Source: Peribacillus cavernae (GTDB lineage: Bacteria; Bacillota; Bacilli; Bacillales; DSM-1321). Taken from it: a stretch of DNA of 64,000 nucleotides. The DNA is taken from the NCBI RefSeq assembly GCF_003989135.1, contig NZ_RYZZ01000007.1, positions 542,367 to 606,366 of the forward strand, written 5' to 3'. A program made the position numbers and the translations under genes. Below the pieces are notes generated by a model. The model was not told the origin of the DNA. It saw nothing but the letters and a program-made list of their open reading frames with translations, and did not search any database. Of this stretch, positions 17,372 through 27,900 are shown in pieces. Each line of letters starts with the position of its first letter. Within the stretch, counting starts at the first letter, position 1.

Positions 17372-18274
17372 ATGAGCGTATTTATTAATAAAGATACTAA
17401 AGTCATTGTTCAGGGTATTACTGGTTCAACGGCTTTATTTCATACCAAACAAATGCTTGAATACGGCACAAAGATTGTTGCAGGCGTAACGCCGGGCAAA
17501 GGCGGTACAGAAGTGGAAGGTGTGCCTGTATACAACACAGTCAGCGAAGCGACAAAGGCTACAGGTGCCAATGCATCAGTCATTTATGTTCCGGCTCCTT
17601 TTGCAGCCGACGCAATCCTCGAGGCAGTAGATGCTGAATTGGATATGGCTATCTGTATCACAGAACATATCCCTGTTCTGGATATGGTCAAAGTCAAGCG
17701 CTATATGGAAGGCAAACAGACCCGTCTAATCGGGCCAAACTGCCCAGGAGTTATCACACCGGATGAATGCAAGATCGGCATCATGCCTGGCTACATCCAT
17801 ACAAAAGGCCATGTAGGCGTTGTTTCCCGTTCCGGAACATTAACTTACGAAGCGGTCCATCAGTTATCGCAGGAAGGGATTGGACAGTCTACAGCTGTTG
17901 GTATCGGCGGCGATCCGGTAAACGGAACAGATTTCATTGATGTCTTAAAAGCCTTCAATGAAGACCCTGAAACATATGCAGTCATCATGATCGGCGAAAT
18001 CGGCGGCACTGCTGAAGAAGAAGCGGCAGAATGGGTAAAGGCTAACATGACTAAGCCTGTAGTCGGCTTTATCGGCGGGCGTACGGCACCTCCCGGGAAG
18101 CGCATGGGCCATGCCGGTGCGATTATTTCAGGCGGAAAAGGGACTGCCGATGAGAAAATCCGCGTCATGAATGAATGCGGCATTAAAGTGGCAGATACTC
18201 CGTCTGTAATGGGAGTGACTTTAATTTCTGCACTTAAAGAAAACGGTATATACGACAAATGTAAAACTCATTAA
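17372..18274 (+). CDS. sucD: Succinyl-CoA synthetase alpha subunit
   Basis: The 300-residue alpha subunit carries the CoA-binding Rossmann domain ([33 protein letters not shown]) and the ligase domain with the phosphorylated histidine in [38 protein letters not shown] is characteristic. It follows sucC by 18 bp with a GGGGGG-type ribosome-binding site and is followed by a strong terminator. Confidence 0.98.
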   Translation: MSVFINKDTKVIVQGITGSTALFHTKQMLEYGTKIVAGVTPGKGGTEVEGVPVYNTVSEATKATGANASVIYVPAPFAADAILEAVDAELDMAICITEHIPVLDMVKVKRYMEGKQTRLIGPNCPGVITPDECKIGIMPGYIHTKGHVGVVSRSGTLTYEAVHQLSQEGIGQSTAVGIGGDPVNGTDFIDVLKAFNEDPETYAVIMIGEIGGTAEEEAAEWVKANMTKPVVGFIGGRTAPPGKRMGHAGAIISGGKGTADEKIRVMNECGIKVADTPSVMGVTLISALKENGIYDKCKTH

Positions 18275-18286
18275 CATGTAATAATG

Positions 18287-18325
18287 ATCGTCCCCCCATT
18301 TTTTTTTGGAGGGGCGATTTTATTA
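18287..18325 (+). terminator. Intrinsic terminator after sucD
   Basis: ATCGTCCCCCC pairs with GGAGGGGCGAT (one mismatch, one G:T) around a T-rich loop, followed by TTTTATT. Confidence 0.85.
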
Positions 18326-18400
18326 AAACAGCTGCGGACCATATTCTTCCAAACCCCTCGTTTTTTCTTCATTTAAATCTCTTTTAAGGAGTGACTTTTC

Positions 18401-19282
18401 TTGAATATCCGGGAAAAATTAATTCACTTGCACCACTGCCGCGGTATTGGCTGGAAGGCGATCAGAAAGGTATTAAAGCATGATCCCGCACTCACGTCTC
18501 TATACGATTGGCCTATGAATACATGGCAGGAAGTTCTTCCGCTTACCCTTCCAAAACTCCAATTATTTCTCGAAGACCTCCACTCTATTGACATCGAAAA
18601 ATTGATTCGTCAGTATTCCGCAAACCAAATTGACTGCATGACGATCATGGACGACGATTATCCATTCTTGTTGAAACAAATATTCGACCCACCCTGGGTT
18701 CTGTATGTAAAAGGACAGAGGGACTTATTGGCAGAAGCACCCGCATTGGGGGTAGTAGGCGCAAGGAAGCCGTCTTCATACGGGATTGAAGCGCTGAAAA
18801 TGATACTGCCGCCGCTGGTTCAAAAAGGCTATGTCATTATTAGCGGCGCAGCAACCGGTATTGACGCCCTTTCACATAAACTTTCGCTTTATCAAAAAGG
18901 CAAAACGATCGGAGTGTTGGGTGGAGGCCACTTTTATATTTACCCAAAGGAGAACATCCCCCTGGCAATCGCGATAATGAAAGAAGGGCTGTTGATTTCA
19001 GAGGTCCCGCCTGGAAGGCGTCCGGAGCCATGGATGTTTCCGATGCGGAACCGGATTATAAGCGGCTTGTCTCAAGGTGTGTTTATAATAGAAGCAAAGC
19101 AAAACAGCGGGTCTTTAATTACCGCCCAATATGCTCTTGAGCATGGCAGGGAGGTATTTGCGCTTCCGGGGAATGTGACAAGCGAATTATCGTTAGGCTC
19201 CAATTTATTGATTCAGGACGGGGCAAAGCCTGTACTTCAGGCTAACGATATCGAAACCGAAATGAGCAGCGGAATTCATTAG
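18401..19282 (+). CDS. dprA: DNA-processing protein DprA (Smf)
   Basis: DprA loads RecA on incoming single-stranded DNA during transformation. The 293-residue protein has an N-terminal helical region, then a Rossmann-fold domain with GVVGARKPSSYG, ISGAATGIDALSH, GVLGGGHFYIYPKEN and the long PMRNRIISGLSQGVFIIEAK motif. Translation starts at TTG after AAGGAG. The length matches B. subtilis DprA, which lacks the C-terminal winged-helix of some homologues. It may have its own promoter, as a terminator precedes it. Confidence 0.96.
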   Translation: MNIREKLIHLHHCRGIGWKAIRKVLKHDPALTSLYDWPMNTWQEVLPLTLPKLQLFLEDLHSIDIEKLIRQYSANQIDCMTIMDDDYPFLLKQIFDPPWVLYVKGQRDLLAEAPALGVVGARKPSSYGIEALKMILPPLVQKGYVIISGAATGIDALSHKLSLYQKGKTIGVLGGGHFYIYPKENIPLAIAIMKEGLLISEVPPGRRPEPWMFPMRNRIISGLSQGVFIIEAKQNSGSLITAQYALEHGREVFALPGNVTSELSLGSNLLIQDGAKPVLQANDIETEMSSGIH

Positions 19283-19442
19283 TAAGCCTCTTTCTTTTGG
19301 CTTTTCCCCAAAAACGTGTATGATTTAAAAACAGCCGGTTATATAATGCTTAAAAATGAATTATTTTTTTAATAACTTTGCGAAATAGTTGAAATTAATG
19401 AAAAAAAGTGTTGAAATAATCGGTAATTAAAAATAAAGAGCA

Positions 19443-19471
19443 TTGACAAAAGAAATTTTTATGATTAATAA
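19443..19471 (+). promoter_or_regulatory. Probable sigma-A promoter for topA
   Basis: TTGACA (19443-19448), 17 bp, TAATAA (19466-19471), about 40 bp before the topA start. The dprA-topA gap (19283-19512) is AT-rich and contains no other gene. Confidence 0.6.
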
Positions 19472-19512
19472 TAGTGAAGATTTATATTACCTCTTCGAGG
19501 AGGATTTTTTGA

Positions 19513-21588
19513 ATGTCAGAGTACCTAGTGATTGTAGAATCGCCTGCCAAGGCGAAAACAATAGAGCGCTATCTTGGTAAAAAGTATAAAGTGAAGGCAT
19601 CGATGGGCCATATCCGTGATTTGCCAAAGAGCCAGATGGGCGTTGACACCGAACATGACTTTGAACCAAAATATATTACGATTCGCGGCAAAGGCCCTGT
19701 ACTAAAAGAATTGAAATCTGCGGCAAAGAAAGCAAAAAAGATTTATCTCGCGGCTGACCCCGACAGGGAAGGGGAAGCGATCGCCTGGCATCTGGCACAT
19801 AGCCTTGATGTTGATATTACATCTGATTGCCGGGTCGTTTTCAACGAAATTACGAAAGACGCAATAACAGAATCCTTTAAAACTCCAAGGCCGATTAACA
19901 TGAACCTTGTGGACGCACAACAGGCAAGAAGGATTTTGGATCGCCTGGTTGGATACAATATCTCTCCTCTGTTGTGGAAAAAAGTGAAAAAAGGACTGAG
20001 TGCCGGCCGCGTGCAATCAGTGGCTGTACGGATGATCATTGACCGAGAAAAGGAAATTAAGGATTTCGTGCCTGAAGAATACTGGACAATCAAGGCCGAC
20101 TTTATCAAAGGCAGGGAACAGTTCGAAGGTTCGTTTTTCAGCCTTAACGGAGAGCGTGCCGAACTCCATTCGGAAGACGATGTGAAAACGGTTATTGGGT
20201 CGTTAAGCGGCAGTGATTTTGAAATCGCAGCCGTTTCAAAAAAAGAAAGAAAACGCCATCCGGCAGCTCCGTTTACGACTTCCTCCCTCCAGCAGGAAGC
20301 GGCAAGGAAATTAAACTTCCGTGCGAAGAAGACGATGATGCTTGCGCAGCAGCTTTATGAAGGCATTGAGCTCGGCAAGGAAGGTACAGTCGGTTTAATT
20401 ACCTATATGAGAACCGATTCAACCCGTATTTCCAATGTGGCAAAAGCGGAAGCAGCAGGCTATATTGAGCAAACATACGGCAAGGAATTCGTGCAGACTG
20501 ATGAAAGAAAAGAAAAAAAACAAAGCAATGCACAGGATGCCCATGAGGCTGTCCGGCCGACCAGCACGATGAAAGAGCCAAACACTGTGAAGGAATTCCT
20601 TTCAAGGGACCAACTGAGGCTGTATAAGTTAATCTGGGAACGGTTTGTCGCAAGCCAAATGGCTTCGGCTGTCATGGACACGATGAGCATCGATCTGAAA
20701 AACGGTGAGGTCATTTTCCGTGCAACCGGTTCAAAGGTGAAATTCCCCGGTTTTATGAAAGTTTACGTTGAAGGATCGGACGATGCGGTTGAAGAAAAGG
20801 AGAATATGCTGCCGGAAGTATCTAAAGGAGACAAGGTCACCTCTAAGGATATCGACCCCAAACAGCATTTCACGCAGCCGCCTCCCCGCTTTACAGAAGC
20901 CCGTCTTGTAAGGACCCTTGAAGAACTCGGGATAGGCCGTCCATCCACCTATGCCCCCACATTGGATACTATCCAGAAAAGGGGCTATGTGACGCTTGAT
21001 AATAAGCGCTTTATTCCGACAGAGCTTGGTGAGATTGTACTTGATTTGATCCTTGAATTCTTTCCGGACATCCTGGACATGGAGTTTACGGCCAAAATGG
21101 AACAGGAATTTGATAATGTTGAAGAAGGAAATGTGGAATGGATCAAGGTGATTGATGGGTTTTACAGGGAATTCGAAACTCATCTCGAGAAAGCTGAGTC
21201 CGAAATGGAAAAGGTCGAGATCAAAGATGAACCGGCCGGCGAGGATTGTGAGAACTGCGGCAGCCCGATGGTATTTAAAATGGGACGCTACGGTAAATTC
21301 ATGGCCTGCAGCAATTTCCCCGACTGCCGGAATACAAAAGCAATCGTCAAGGCTATCGGCGTTAAATGTCCTCACTGTAAAGAAGGCAACATCATTGAAA
21401 GAAAAAGCAAAAAACGGCGGATTTTTTACGGTTGTGACCGCTACCCAAACTGTGAGTTTATTTCATGGGATAAGCCCCTGCCGCGTTCCTGCCCTAAATG
21501 TGAAGGAACCCTGGTCGAGAAAAAACTGAAAAAAGGCATCCAGGTACAATGTATGAATTGTGATTATAAAGAAACACCGCAAAGTTGA
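19513..21588 (+). CDS. topA: DNA topoisomerase I
   Basis: Type IA topoisomerase that relaxes negative supercoils. The 691-residue protein has an N-terminal TOPRIM domain ([32 protein letters not shown]), the active-site Tyr298 in [12 protein letters not shown], and three C-terminal four-cysteine zinc ribbons (CENCGSP...CSNFPDC, CPHCKEG...CDRYPNC, CPKCEGT...CMNC). Length and order match B. subtilis TopA. It is preceded by GAGGAGG and its own promoter and followed by a terminator. Confidence 0.98.
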   Translation: MSEYLVIVESPAKAKTIERYLGKKYKVKASMGHIRDLPKSQMGVDTEHDFEPKYITIRGKGPVLKELKSAAKKAKKIYLAADPDREGEAIAWHLAHSLDVDITSDCRVVFNEITKDAITESFKTPRPINMNLVDAQQARRILDRLVGYNISPLLWKKVKKGLSAGRVQSVAVRMIIDREKEIKDFVPEEYWTIKADFIKGREQFEGSFFSLNGERAELHSEDDVKTVIGSLSGSDFEIAAVSKKERKRHPAAPFTTSSLQQEAARKLNFRAKKTMMLAQQLYEGIELGKEGTVGLITYMRTDSTRISNVAKAEAAGYIEQTYGKEFVQTDERKEKKQSNAQDAHEAVRPTSTMKEPNTVKEFLSRDQLRLYKLIWERFVASQMASAVMDTMSIDLKNGEVIFRATGSKVKFPGFMKVYVEGSDDAVEEKENMLPEVSKGDKVTSKDIDPKQHFTQPPPRFTEARLVRTLEELGIGRPSTYAPTLDTIQKRGYVTLDNKRFIPTELGEIVLDLILEFFPDILDMEFTAKMEQEFDNVEEGNVEWIKVIDGFYREFETHLEKAESEMEKVEIKDEPAGEDCENCGSPMVFKMGRYGKFMACSNFPDCRNTKAIVKAIGVKCPHCKEGNIIERKSKKRRIFYGCDRYPNCEFISWDKPLPRSCPKCEGTLVEKKLKKGIQVQCMNCDYKETPQS

Positions 21589-21591
21589 AGG

Positions 21592-21619
21592 AAGGTGAGC
21601 ATCCGCTCGCCTTTTTTTC
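21592..21619 (+). terminator. Intrinsic terminator after topA
   Basis: AAGGTGAGC (21592-21600) pairs with GCTCGCCTT (21605-21613) around ATCC, followed by seven T residues. Confidence 0.88.
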
Positions 21620-21764
21620 AGGCATGAAACTTTTCTCTTTTTGATTCGTATTGTAAAATGCAGTGGACAAACGGCTTGTTTTAGCTATATAATTTTTAAT
21701 TGCGATAAAATGATACTCTTTTACATATGAATTTTTTGGAACATTAAAGAGAGTGAAATAAATT

Positions 21765-21796
21765 TGTAAACAATTAAGTTTTATCATATGTTTACA
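21765..21796. promoter_or_regulatory. Inverted repeat upstream of trmFO
   Basis: TGTAAAC (21765-21771) and GTTTACA (21790-21796) form a perfect 7-bp inverted repeat with an 18-bp spacer, ending just before the trmFO ribosome-binding site. It could be a regulator site or a 5'-UTR hairpin. No regulator is identified. Confidence 0.3.
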
Positions 21797-21810
21797 GGGA
21801 GGTTCGTAAA

Positions 21811-23118
21811 ATGAAAGAAACCACAGTTAACGTAATCGGCGCAGGGCTTGCAGGCAGTGAAGCAGCATGGCAGCTTGCGAAGCGCGGTTTGAAGGTAAAG
21901 CTGTATGAAATGCGTCCGGTGAAGCAAACACCGGCACATCATACCGAAAAATTTGCCGAACTGGTGTGCAGCAATTCACTTCGGGCCAATGAACTTACGA
22001 ATGCAGTAGGTGTGTTAAAGGAAGAAATGCGCCTGCTTGACTCAGTGATCCTATCTTCTGCGGACGCAAGTTCCGTGCCGGCTGGAGGGGCGCTGGCTGT
22101 GGACCGTCATGAGTTTTCAGGCAGGGTGACAGATTTGGTGAAAAATCATCCAAACGTGACAGTTGTCAATGAAGAGGTTACCGGGATTCCGGAAGGTCCG
22201 ACAGTAATTGCAACCGGACCACTGACAAGTGAGGCCTTATCCCAGAAATTACAGGAAATCATGGAGGAAGAGTATCTATATTTTTATGATGCTGCAGCTC
22301 CAATCATTGAAAAAGACAGTGTTGATATGGATAAAGTTTACTTGAAATCCCGTTATGACAAGGGAGAAGCCGCTTATTTAAATTGCCCGATGACCGAAGA
22401 GGAATTCAACCGTTTCTATGAAGCGCTCATTTCCGCTGAGACCGTACCATTAAAAGAATTTGAAAAAGAAATTTTCTTTGAGGGCTGCATGCCGATTGAA
22501 GTCATGGCCTCACGCGGCAGAAAGACGATGCTGTTTGGCCCGCTTAAACCTGTTGGTCTTGAAGATCCGAAAACGGGGAAAAGGCCTTTCGCAGTCGTGC
22601 AATTAAGGCAGGATGATGCAGCCGGGACTCTATACAATATTGTTGGCTTCCAAACCCACTTAAAATGGGGCCCGCAAAAAAAGGTCCTACAGTTGATTCC
22701 CGGTCTGGAAAATGCAGAAGTCGTCCGATATGGGGTCATGCATCGCAATACGTTTATCAATTCGCCAAAAGTTTTGCAGCCGACTTACCAATTCAGAAAT
22801 CGCAATGATTTATTCTTTGCAGGCCAAATGACCGGTGTGGAAGGATATGTTGAATCTGCAGCTTCGGGTTTGATTGCAGGCATAAACGCTGCAAAGGTGG
22901 CACAGGGCCAGGAACCAGTCGTTTTCCCGGGGGAAACGGCAATGGGAAGCATGGCGCGATATATCACTTCAACGAATGCGAAAACCTTCCAGCCTATGAA
23001 TGCCAATTTTGGCCTGTTTCCTGATTTGGAAGTGAAAATTAAGGGAAAAAATGAACGTAATCAAAAACACGCTGACCGGGCTTTAGAAACAATTCGGAAT
23101 TTTGTGAAGAGTTTGTAA
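21811..23118 (+). CDS. trmFO: Methylenetetrahydrofolate-tRNA-(uracil-54-C5)-methyltransferase TrmFO
   Basis: TrmFO makes ribothymidine 54 in tRNAs using folate and FAD. The 435-residue flavoprotein has the N-terminal dinucleotide-binding motif [34 protein letters not shown], the folate-related [14 protein letters not shown], and the C-terminal [29 protein letters not shown] precedes the start. Its place between topA and xerC is that of the B. subtilis gene once called gid. Confidence 0.97.
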   Translation: MKETTVNVIGAGLAGSEAAWQLAKRGLKVKLYEMRPVKQTPAHHTEKFAELVCSNSLRANELTNAVGVLKEEMRLLDSVILSSADASSVPAGGALAVDRHEFSGRVTDLVKNHPNVTVVNEEVTGIPEGPTVIATGPLTSEALSQKLQEIMEEEYLYFYDAAAPIIEKDSVDMDKVYLKSRYDKGEAAYLNCPMTEEEFNRFYEALISAETVPLKEFEKEIFFEGCMPIEVMASRGRKTMLFGPLKPVGLEDPKTGKRPFAVVQLRQDDAAGTLYNIVGFQTHLKWGPQKKVLQLIPGLENAEVVRYGVMHRNTFINSPKVLQPTYQFRNRNDLFFAGQMTGVEGYVESAASGLIAGINAAKVAQGQEPVVFPGETAMGSMARYITSTNAKTFQPMNANFGLFPDLEVKIKGKNERNQKHADRALETIRNFVKSL

Positions 23119-23124
23119 AATGAT

Positions 23125-23153
23125 TTGCTTGCACTTTTAAAATGTGATATTAT
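23125..23153 (+). promoter_or_regulatory. Probable sigma-A promoter for xerC-hslVU
   Basis: TTGCTT (23125-23130), 17 bp, TATTAT (23148-23153) with an upstream TGA giving an extended -10. It lies 28 bp before the xerC start and could drive xerC-hslV-hslU. Confidence 0.6.
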
Positions 23154-23180
23154 TTTATAAGCCTTTGTGGGGTGTACACT

Positions 23181-24083
23181 ATGGCAATTGAAAACCCATC
23201 CTTACTGTCATTTATTGAATACTTACAAATTGAGAAAAACTGTTCGCGGTATACCATCGAGCATTATACACAGGATATAAATGAATTTCTCTTGTTCATG
23301 TCTGAACAAGGAATCAAGAATCTGCAGGTGGTTGAGTATTTTGACGCAAGGCTATTCTTAACAAAGCTGTATGAAAAGAACCTTTCTAAACGATCTGTTG
23401 CTCGAAAAACTTCCTGTCTGAGAAGCTTTTATAAGTTTATGATGCGTGAAGAAATCGTTGCGGAAAATCCGTTTGCGCTAGTATCGCTGCCGAAAAAGGA
23501 TCAAATGCTTCCACGTTTTATGTATGAGGAGGAACTAAATAAGCTTTTCTCTTCGCTTGACAAGGATACACCACTCGGTTTAAGGGATTCTGCCATCTTG
23601 GAGCTCCTTTATGCCACAGGAATTCGTGTCAGCGAGTGCTGTGAAATAAAAATGCAGGATATCGATTTTTCCATGGGCACGATTTTAATTCACGGCAAGG
23701 GAAAAAAAGATCGTTACGCTCCTCTAGGCGGTTTTGCCAAAGATGCAGTACAGAGTTACATAAAAGAAGCCAGGGAAGTGCTGCATAAGGCCCGGAACAA
23801 GACGCATTCTTATTTATTTGTCAACTTCCGCGGAGATCCGCTGACTCCAAGAGGGGTCCGTTATATCTTAAGCGGATTGATAAAAAGAGCAACGACTGAC
23901 GGCAGCCTGCATCCACATATGCTCCGGCATTCGTTTGCCACTCATTTGCTCAATAATGGCGCGGATATACGCACTGTCCAGGAACTTTTGGGGCATTCCA
24001 AAATTTCTTCAACGCAAATTTATACACACGTGACGAAAGATCAGCTGCGAAAGGTATACAATGCTTCTCATCCGCGGGCATAA
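23181..24083 (+). CDS. xerC: Site-specific tyrosine recombinase XerC (CodV)
   Basis: XerC/CodV acts with XerD at dif to resolve chromosome dimers. The 300-residue protein has the N-terminal SAM-like core-binding domain (FIEYLQIEKNCSRYTIEHY) and the catalytic domain with ATGIRVSECCEIK, GKGKKDRYAPLG, HPHMLRHSFATHLL, LGHSKISSTQIYTHV and the nucleophilic tyrosine in that last segment. ATG 23181 is chosen, as GTGGGG lies 8 bp upstream; the in-frame GTG at 23172 overlaps that site. It is the first gene of the xerC-hslV-hslU-codY group. Confidence 0.96.
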   Translation: MAIENPSLLSFIEYLQIEKNCSRYTIEHYTQDINEFLLFMSEQGIKNLQVVEYFDARLFLTKLYEKNLSKRSVARKTSCLRSFYKFMMREEIVAENPFALVSLPKKDQMLPRFMYEEELNKLFSSLDKDTPLGLRDSAILELLYATGIRVSECCEIKMQDIDFSMGTILIHGKGKKDRYAPLGGFAKDAVQSYIKEAREVLHKARNKTHSYLFVNFRGDPLTPRGVRYILSGLIKRATTDGSLHPHMLRHSFATHLLNNGADIRTVQELLGHSKISSTQIYTHVTKDQLRKVYNASHPRA

Positions 24084-24104
24084 TCGCTTTGAAAGGAGAC
24101 TATT

Positions 24105-24647
24105 ATGGGTAATTTTCATGCAACGACCATTTTTGCTGTACAACATAACGGGGAATGCGCCATGTCCGGAGACGGACAGGTGACTTTAGGAAACGCTGTT
24201 GTGATGAAACACACAGCAAGGAAGGTAAGACGGATATTTAACGGAAATGTACTGGCTGGTTTTGCGGGATCTGTAGCCGATGCATTTACATTATTCGAAC
24301 TTTTTGAATCCAAATTGGAAGAATACAATGGGAATTTGCAGCGTGCAGCTGTGGAACTGGCGAAACAATGGCGAAGTGACAACGTGCTCCGTAAGCTTGA
24401 AGCGATGCTCATCGTCATGAATAAAGATGATTTATTGCTCGTTTCGGGGACCGGCGAAGTAATCCAACCGGATGACGGGATCCTGGCGATAGGTTCGGGT
24501 GGCAACTATGCCCTTTCAGCCGGCAGGGCCCTGAAACGTTTTTCAGGCGGCAATTTGAACGCAAAGGAAATTGCCCAGGCTGCACTTGAAATTGCAGCTG
24601 AGATCTGTGTCTATACAAATACGAATATAATCGTGGAAGAATTATAA
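24105..24647 (+). CDS. hslV: ATP-dependent protease subunit HslV (ClpQ)
   Basis: Peptidase of the HslUV complex. The 180-residue protein begins [20 protein letters not shown] and carries GDGQVTLGN and the C-terminal [15 protein letters not shown]. subtilis ClpQ has Ser at position 2, reported as the N-terminal nucleophile; here residue 2 is Gly, so the enzyme may instead use one of the threonines in ATTIFAV. A strong AAAGGAG site precedes it, and hslU follows by 18 bp. Confidence 0.96.
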   Translation: MGNFHATTIFAVQHNGECAMSGDGQVTLGNAVVMKHTARKVRRIFNGNVLAGFAGSVADAFTLFELFESKLEEYNGNLQRAAVELAKQWRSDNVLRKLEAMLIVMNKDDLLLVSGTGEVIQPDDGILAIGSGGNYALSAGRALKRFSGGNLNAKEIAQAALEIAAEICVYTNTNIIVEEL

Positions 24648-24665
24648 TCGAAAGGAGTGGCTGGC

Positions 24666-26078
24666 ATGCAAGGGAACAGAGCTAATTTAACTCCAAGACA
24701 GATTGTCGAGAAACTGGATCAATATATTGTAGGCCAAAAGGATGCGAAACGTGCGGTAGCTGTTGCGCTTCGTAACCGCCATAGACGCAGTCTGTTAAGT
24801 GAACAGCTTCGCGACGAAGTGGTGCCAAAGAATATTCTGATGATCGGGCCGACAGGTGTTGGTAAAACCGAAATCGCAAGACGGATGGCTAAATTGGTAG
24901 GAGCTCCTTTTGTTAAAGTGGAGGCTACGAAATTTACCGAGGTCGGGTATGTTGGAAGAGATGTGGAATCGATGGTACGTGACCTCGTGGAAACATCCGT
25001 CCGTTTAGTTAAAGAAGAAAAGAAGGTAAGCGTCCAGGAACGTGCAGAGCAAAATGCCAATAAAAGACTTGTAGAGCTTCTGGCTCCCTCTGCCAAAAAA
25101 CAGAATAACTTTAAAAATCCGCTTGAGGTATTTTTTGGCGGTGGAAACAACGAACAGCAGGAGCCTGATAACAGCAATGATGAAGATTTAAGTCTGCAGC
25201 AGAAGAGGCGGATTGTGGAAGACAAGCTAGCAAACGGCGAGTTGGAGAACGAGATTGTCACTGTAGAAGTTGAGGAGCAGCAGCCATCAATGTTTGATAT
25301 GCTCCAGGGTTCAGGGATGGAGCAGATGGGCATGAATATGCAGGATGCTCTCGGCAGCCTGATGCCTAAGAAACGGAAAAAGCGCAAGCTGAAGGTGAGT
25401 GAAGCGCGGATTGCTCTTACAAATGAAGAAGCAAGCAAACTAATCGACATGGATGAAGTTACCCAGGAAGCGGTATTCCGGGCAGAACAGTCAGGAATCA
25501 TTTTTATCGATGAAATCGATAAAATTGCCAGTAAACAGTCAGGCGGTTCTTCCGCTGATGTTTCAAGAGAAGGGGTCCAACGTGACATTCTTCCAATCGT
25601 AGAAGGGTCGACGGTAGTAACGAAATACGGTTCTGTGAAAACAGATCATGTGCTGTTTATGGCAGCCGGAGCTTTCCATATTGCGAAGCCATCTGATTTA
25701 ATCCCGGAATTGCAAGGAAGACTTCCGATCAGGGTGGAACTGAAAAAACTGACAGTGGATGATTTTGTCCGCATTCTTCATGAACCGGATAATGCATTGC
25801 TAAAACAATATATTGCATTATTGGAAACGGAAGGTATAGAAATTGAATTTTCTGACGATGCTATTCGTAAGATTGCAGAAGTGGCCTTTGAAGTCAATCA
25901 AAATACGGATAACATCGGAGCAAGAAGACTGCATACCATCATGGAAAGGCTGCTGGAGGACTTATCCTTTGAGGCACCCGAAATAACAATGGAAAAAATC
26001 ACGATTACCCCGAAGTATGTAGAAGACAAACTAGGGTCGATAGCAAAAAACAAAGACTTGAGCCAGTTTATACTGTAG
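24666..26078 (+). CDS. hslU: ATP-dependent protease ATPase subunit HslU (ClpY)
   Basis: AAA+ unfoldase partner of HslV. The 470-residue protein has Walker [16 protein letters not shown] (about residue 60), the pore-region [14 protein letters not shown], a long charged I-domain (about residues 110-240), Walker [12 protein letters not shown], and sensor motifs in [11 protein letters not shown] and [20 protein letters not shown] 24666 lies 8 bp after AAAGGAG; the GTG at 24657 overlaps that site. It is cotranscribed with hslV. Confidence 0.97.
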   Translation: MQGNRANLTPRQIVEKLDQYIVGQKDAKRAVAVALRNRHRRSLLSEQLRDEVVPKNILMIGPTGVGKTEIARRMAKLVGAPFVKVEATKFTEVGYVGRDVESMVRDLVETSVRLVKEEKKVSVQERAEQNANKRLVELLAPSAKKQNNFKNPLEVFFGGGNNEQQEPDNSNDEDLSLQQKRRIVEDKLANGELENEIVTVEVEEQQPSMFDMLQGSGMEQMGMNMQDALGSLMPKKRKKRKLKVSEARIALTNEEASKLIDMDEVTQEAVFRAEQSGIIFIDEIDKIASKQSGGSSADVSREGVQRDILPIVEGSTVVTKYGSVKTDHVLFMAAGAFHIAKPSDLIPELQGRLPIRVELKKLTVDDFVRILHEPDNALLKQYIALLETEGIEIEFSDDAIRKIAEVAFEVNQNTDNIGARRLHTIMERLLEDLSFEAPEITMEKITITPKYVEDKLGSIAKNKDLSQFIL

Positions 26079-26242
26079 GCATCCCAAGAGGTAAGTCAGT
26101 CCGGCGTTTGAATCAGGTTGCAAGGGGTAGTAGGTATCTACAGGAGTACAGCCTATTGTCCGGTTGCCAAATATGTAATCCGGCATGAAATGATAAATGC
26201 TGAAATAAAATAGTCAAGGTCTTATTAGGAGGAAGTTTTGTA

Positions 26243-27022
26243 ATGAATTTATTAGGAAAAACGAGAAAGATTAACGCCATGCTTCAAAATACAGCCGGCA
26301 AGCCGGTTAATTTTAAAGAAATGGCGGAGAGCCTTAGTGAAGTAATCGAAGCAAATGTCTTTGTTGTCTCAAGACGCGGGAAGCTTCTCGGGTTTGCCAT
26401 CAACCAACAAATCGAAAACGAACGCATGGTACAAATGCTGGAGGACAGACAATTCCCTGAAGAATATACGAAAAGATTATTCAATCTCCAGGAAACATCT
26501 TCCAATTTGGACATTAACAGCGAGTACACTGCGTTTCCCGTTGAAAATAAGGAATTGTTCGGAAGCGGTCTGACCACGGTAGTGCCGATTATTGGCGGCG
26601 GAGAGCGCTTAGGTACATTAATATTGGCGCGTCTTGAGGAAAAATTCCATGATGATGATTTAATCTTAGCTGAATATGGCGCAACAGTAGTGGGAATGGA
26701 AATCCTTCGTGAAAAAGCGGAAGAGATTGAAGAAGAAGCAAGAAGCAAGGCTGTTGTGCAAATGGCGATCAGTTCGCTTTCTTACAGTGAGCTTGAGGCC
26801 ATCGAACACATCTTTGAAGAATTAAAAGGCAATGAAGGCTTGTTGGTCGCTTCCAAGATCGCTGACCGCGTCGGCATTACCCGCTCGGTAATCGTCAATG
26901 CGTTAAGAAAACTGGAAAGTGCCGGTGTCATTGAATCCCGTTCATTGGGAATGAAAGGGACATACATTAAGGTGTTAAATGGAAAGTTCCTCTTTGAATT
27001 AGAAAAGTTAAAAAACCATTAA
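26243..27022 (+). CDS. codY: GTP-sensing global regulator CodY
   Basis: CodY senses branched-chain amino acids and GTP and represses stationary-phase, metabolic and motility genes. The 259 residues equal B. subtilis CodY. It has an N-terminal GAF domain ([29 protein letters not shown]) and a C-terminal winged helix with [33 protein letters not shown] strong TAGGAGGAAG site precedes it. In B. subtilis CodY represses the fla/che promoter encoded immediately downstream, as here. Confidence 0.98.
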   Translation: MNLLGKTRKINAMLQNTAGKPVNFKEMAESLSEVIEANVFVVSRRGKLLGFAINQQIENERMVQMLEDRQFPEEYTKRLFNLQETSSNLDINSEYTAFPVENKELFGSGLTTVVPIIGGGERLGTLILARLEEKFHDDDLILAEYGATVVGMEILREKAEEIEEEARSKAVVQMAISSLSYSELEAIEHIFEELKGNEGLLVASKIADRVGITRSVIVNALRKLESAGVIESRSLGMKGTYIKVLNGKFLFELEKLKNH

Positions 27023-27061
27023 AACAGAAGAAAAGCACAAGCGCTACTTATTTTTTAAGAT

Positions 27062-27099
27062 AAAGGCGGCTCCTAACATAGCGGGGCTGCCTTTTTGCG
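27062..27099 (+). terminator. Intrinsic terminator after codY
   Basis: AAAGGCGGC (27062-27070) pairs with GCTGCCTTT (27086-27094) and continues into a T run. Confidence 0.85.
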
Positions 27100-27281
27100 T
27101 TTCATGGATTCCAAACTATTTCTCGCTCTCCCCGGTTTTTGAAGGTTCTTATCGAAAAAGGAAGATAGAGGTTTGTGGAATGTCACCCTTTTAGGGCTAA
27201 AGTGCCTGTTGGACGGATTATATTTCCCTGTGATTTAAGAATTTGTCTGGTTTCAATTTTGCCCTCTAATGAAGAAGGCCT

Positions 27282-27296
27282 AATTTTAAGAAGCTT
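27282..27296. promoter_or_regulatory. Possible CodY box upstream of fla/che
   Basis: AATTTTAAGAAGCTT matches the CodY consensus AATTTTCWGAAAATT at 12 of 15 positions. It lies about 210 bp before flgB and upstream of the SigD-like promoter. CodY repression of this promoter is known in B. subtilis; the site here is a weak sequence match only. Confidence 0.35.
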
Positions 27297-27330
27297 TTTT
27301 CAGGTTTTCTTGTGGAGATTGTATCATTTA

Positions 27331-27357
27331 TAAGAATTATATGACATAAGCCGACAA
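27331..27357 (+). promoter_or_regulatory. Candidate SigD promoter of the fla/che operon
   Basis: TAAG (27331-27334), exactly 15 bp, GCCGACAA (27350-27357), compared with the SigD consensus TAAA-N15-GCCGATAT. B. subtilis fla/che has both SigD- and SigA-dependent promoters. A possible extended -10 (TGTTATTCT near 27411-27419) downstream could be the SigA promoter. The remainder of the 27023-27504 gap holds the codY terminator and no gene. Confidence 0.45.
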
Positions 27358-27504
27358 AAATAGGACTTTTGCACTGAAAGTTTTGTCGATACTTGATAGA
27401 CAGGGAGTATGTTATTCTTTACAATAGTTACTAGATTATGTTTATTATGTTACAAGTATGGGTATATGTAATATTTTTCTTGCGCAAAAAGGGGTGAACG
27501 CTTT

Positions 27505-27900
27505 ATGAAATTGTTTTCGAATACATTTCAAACACTTGAGAATGCTTTGAATTATTCGGGTACAAAGCAAAAAGTTATCTCGCAAAACATTGCGAATGCA
27601 GATACACCAAATTATAAAGCAAAAGATGTCCAATTTACAGCTTCTTTTCAGAATGAGCTGCAGGCATCCATTCATGCTTTCCGGACGGAAAGCAGACATT
27701 ATGATTTTCAGATGAAACCTCCAATTCAATCTGGAATTGTGACGAAAAACAGCCTTCAATACAACAATAATGGCAACAGTGTTGATATGGATCAGGAAAT
27801 GAGTGACCTGGCTACAAACCAAATCTATTATAATGCGGTAGCTGATAGGCTGAACGGTAAATTTCAATCCATGCAGAATGTAATAAGGGGTGGCAAGTGA
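27505..27900 (+). CDS. flgB: Flagellar basal-body rod protein FlgB
   Basis: Proximal rod subunit, first gene of the fla/che operon. The 131-residue protein has the conserved N-terminal rod motif (ISQNIANADTPNYKAKDVQF) and the C-terminal helix (MDQEMSDLATNQIYYNAVADRLNGKF). It is exported by the flagellar type III apparatus, so has no signal peptide. AAGGGGTGA precedes the start, and its stop overlaps flgC by one base. Confidence 0.97.
   Translation: MKLFSNTFQTLENALNYSGTKQKVISQNIANADTPNYKAKDVQFTASFQNELQASIHAFRTESRHYDFQMKPPIQSGIVTKNSLQYNNNGNSVDMDQEMSDLATNQIYYNAVADRLNGKFQSMQNVIRGGK

Noticed and set aside
24719..25588. 289-residue minus-strand ORF opposite hslU
   Set aside because: Ser/Arg-rich shadow of a conserved + strand gene, with no ribosome-binding site, promoter or recognisable domain.
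26079..26242. Possible riboswitch or leader between hslU and codY
   Set aside because: Repeated TCCGGC words and weak inverted segments do not make a consistent fold, and no known riboswitch pattern was recognised.
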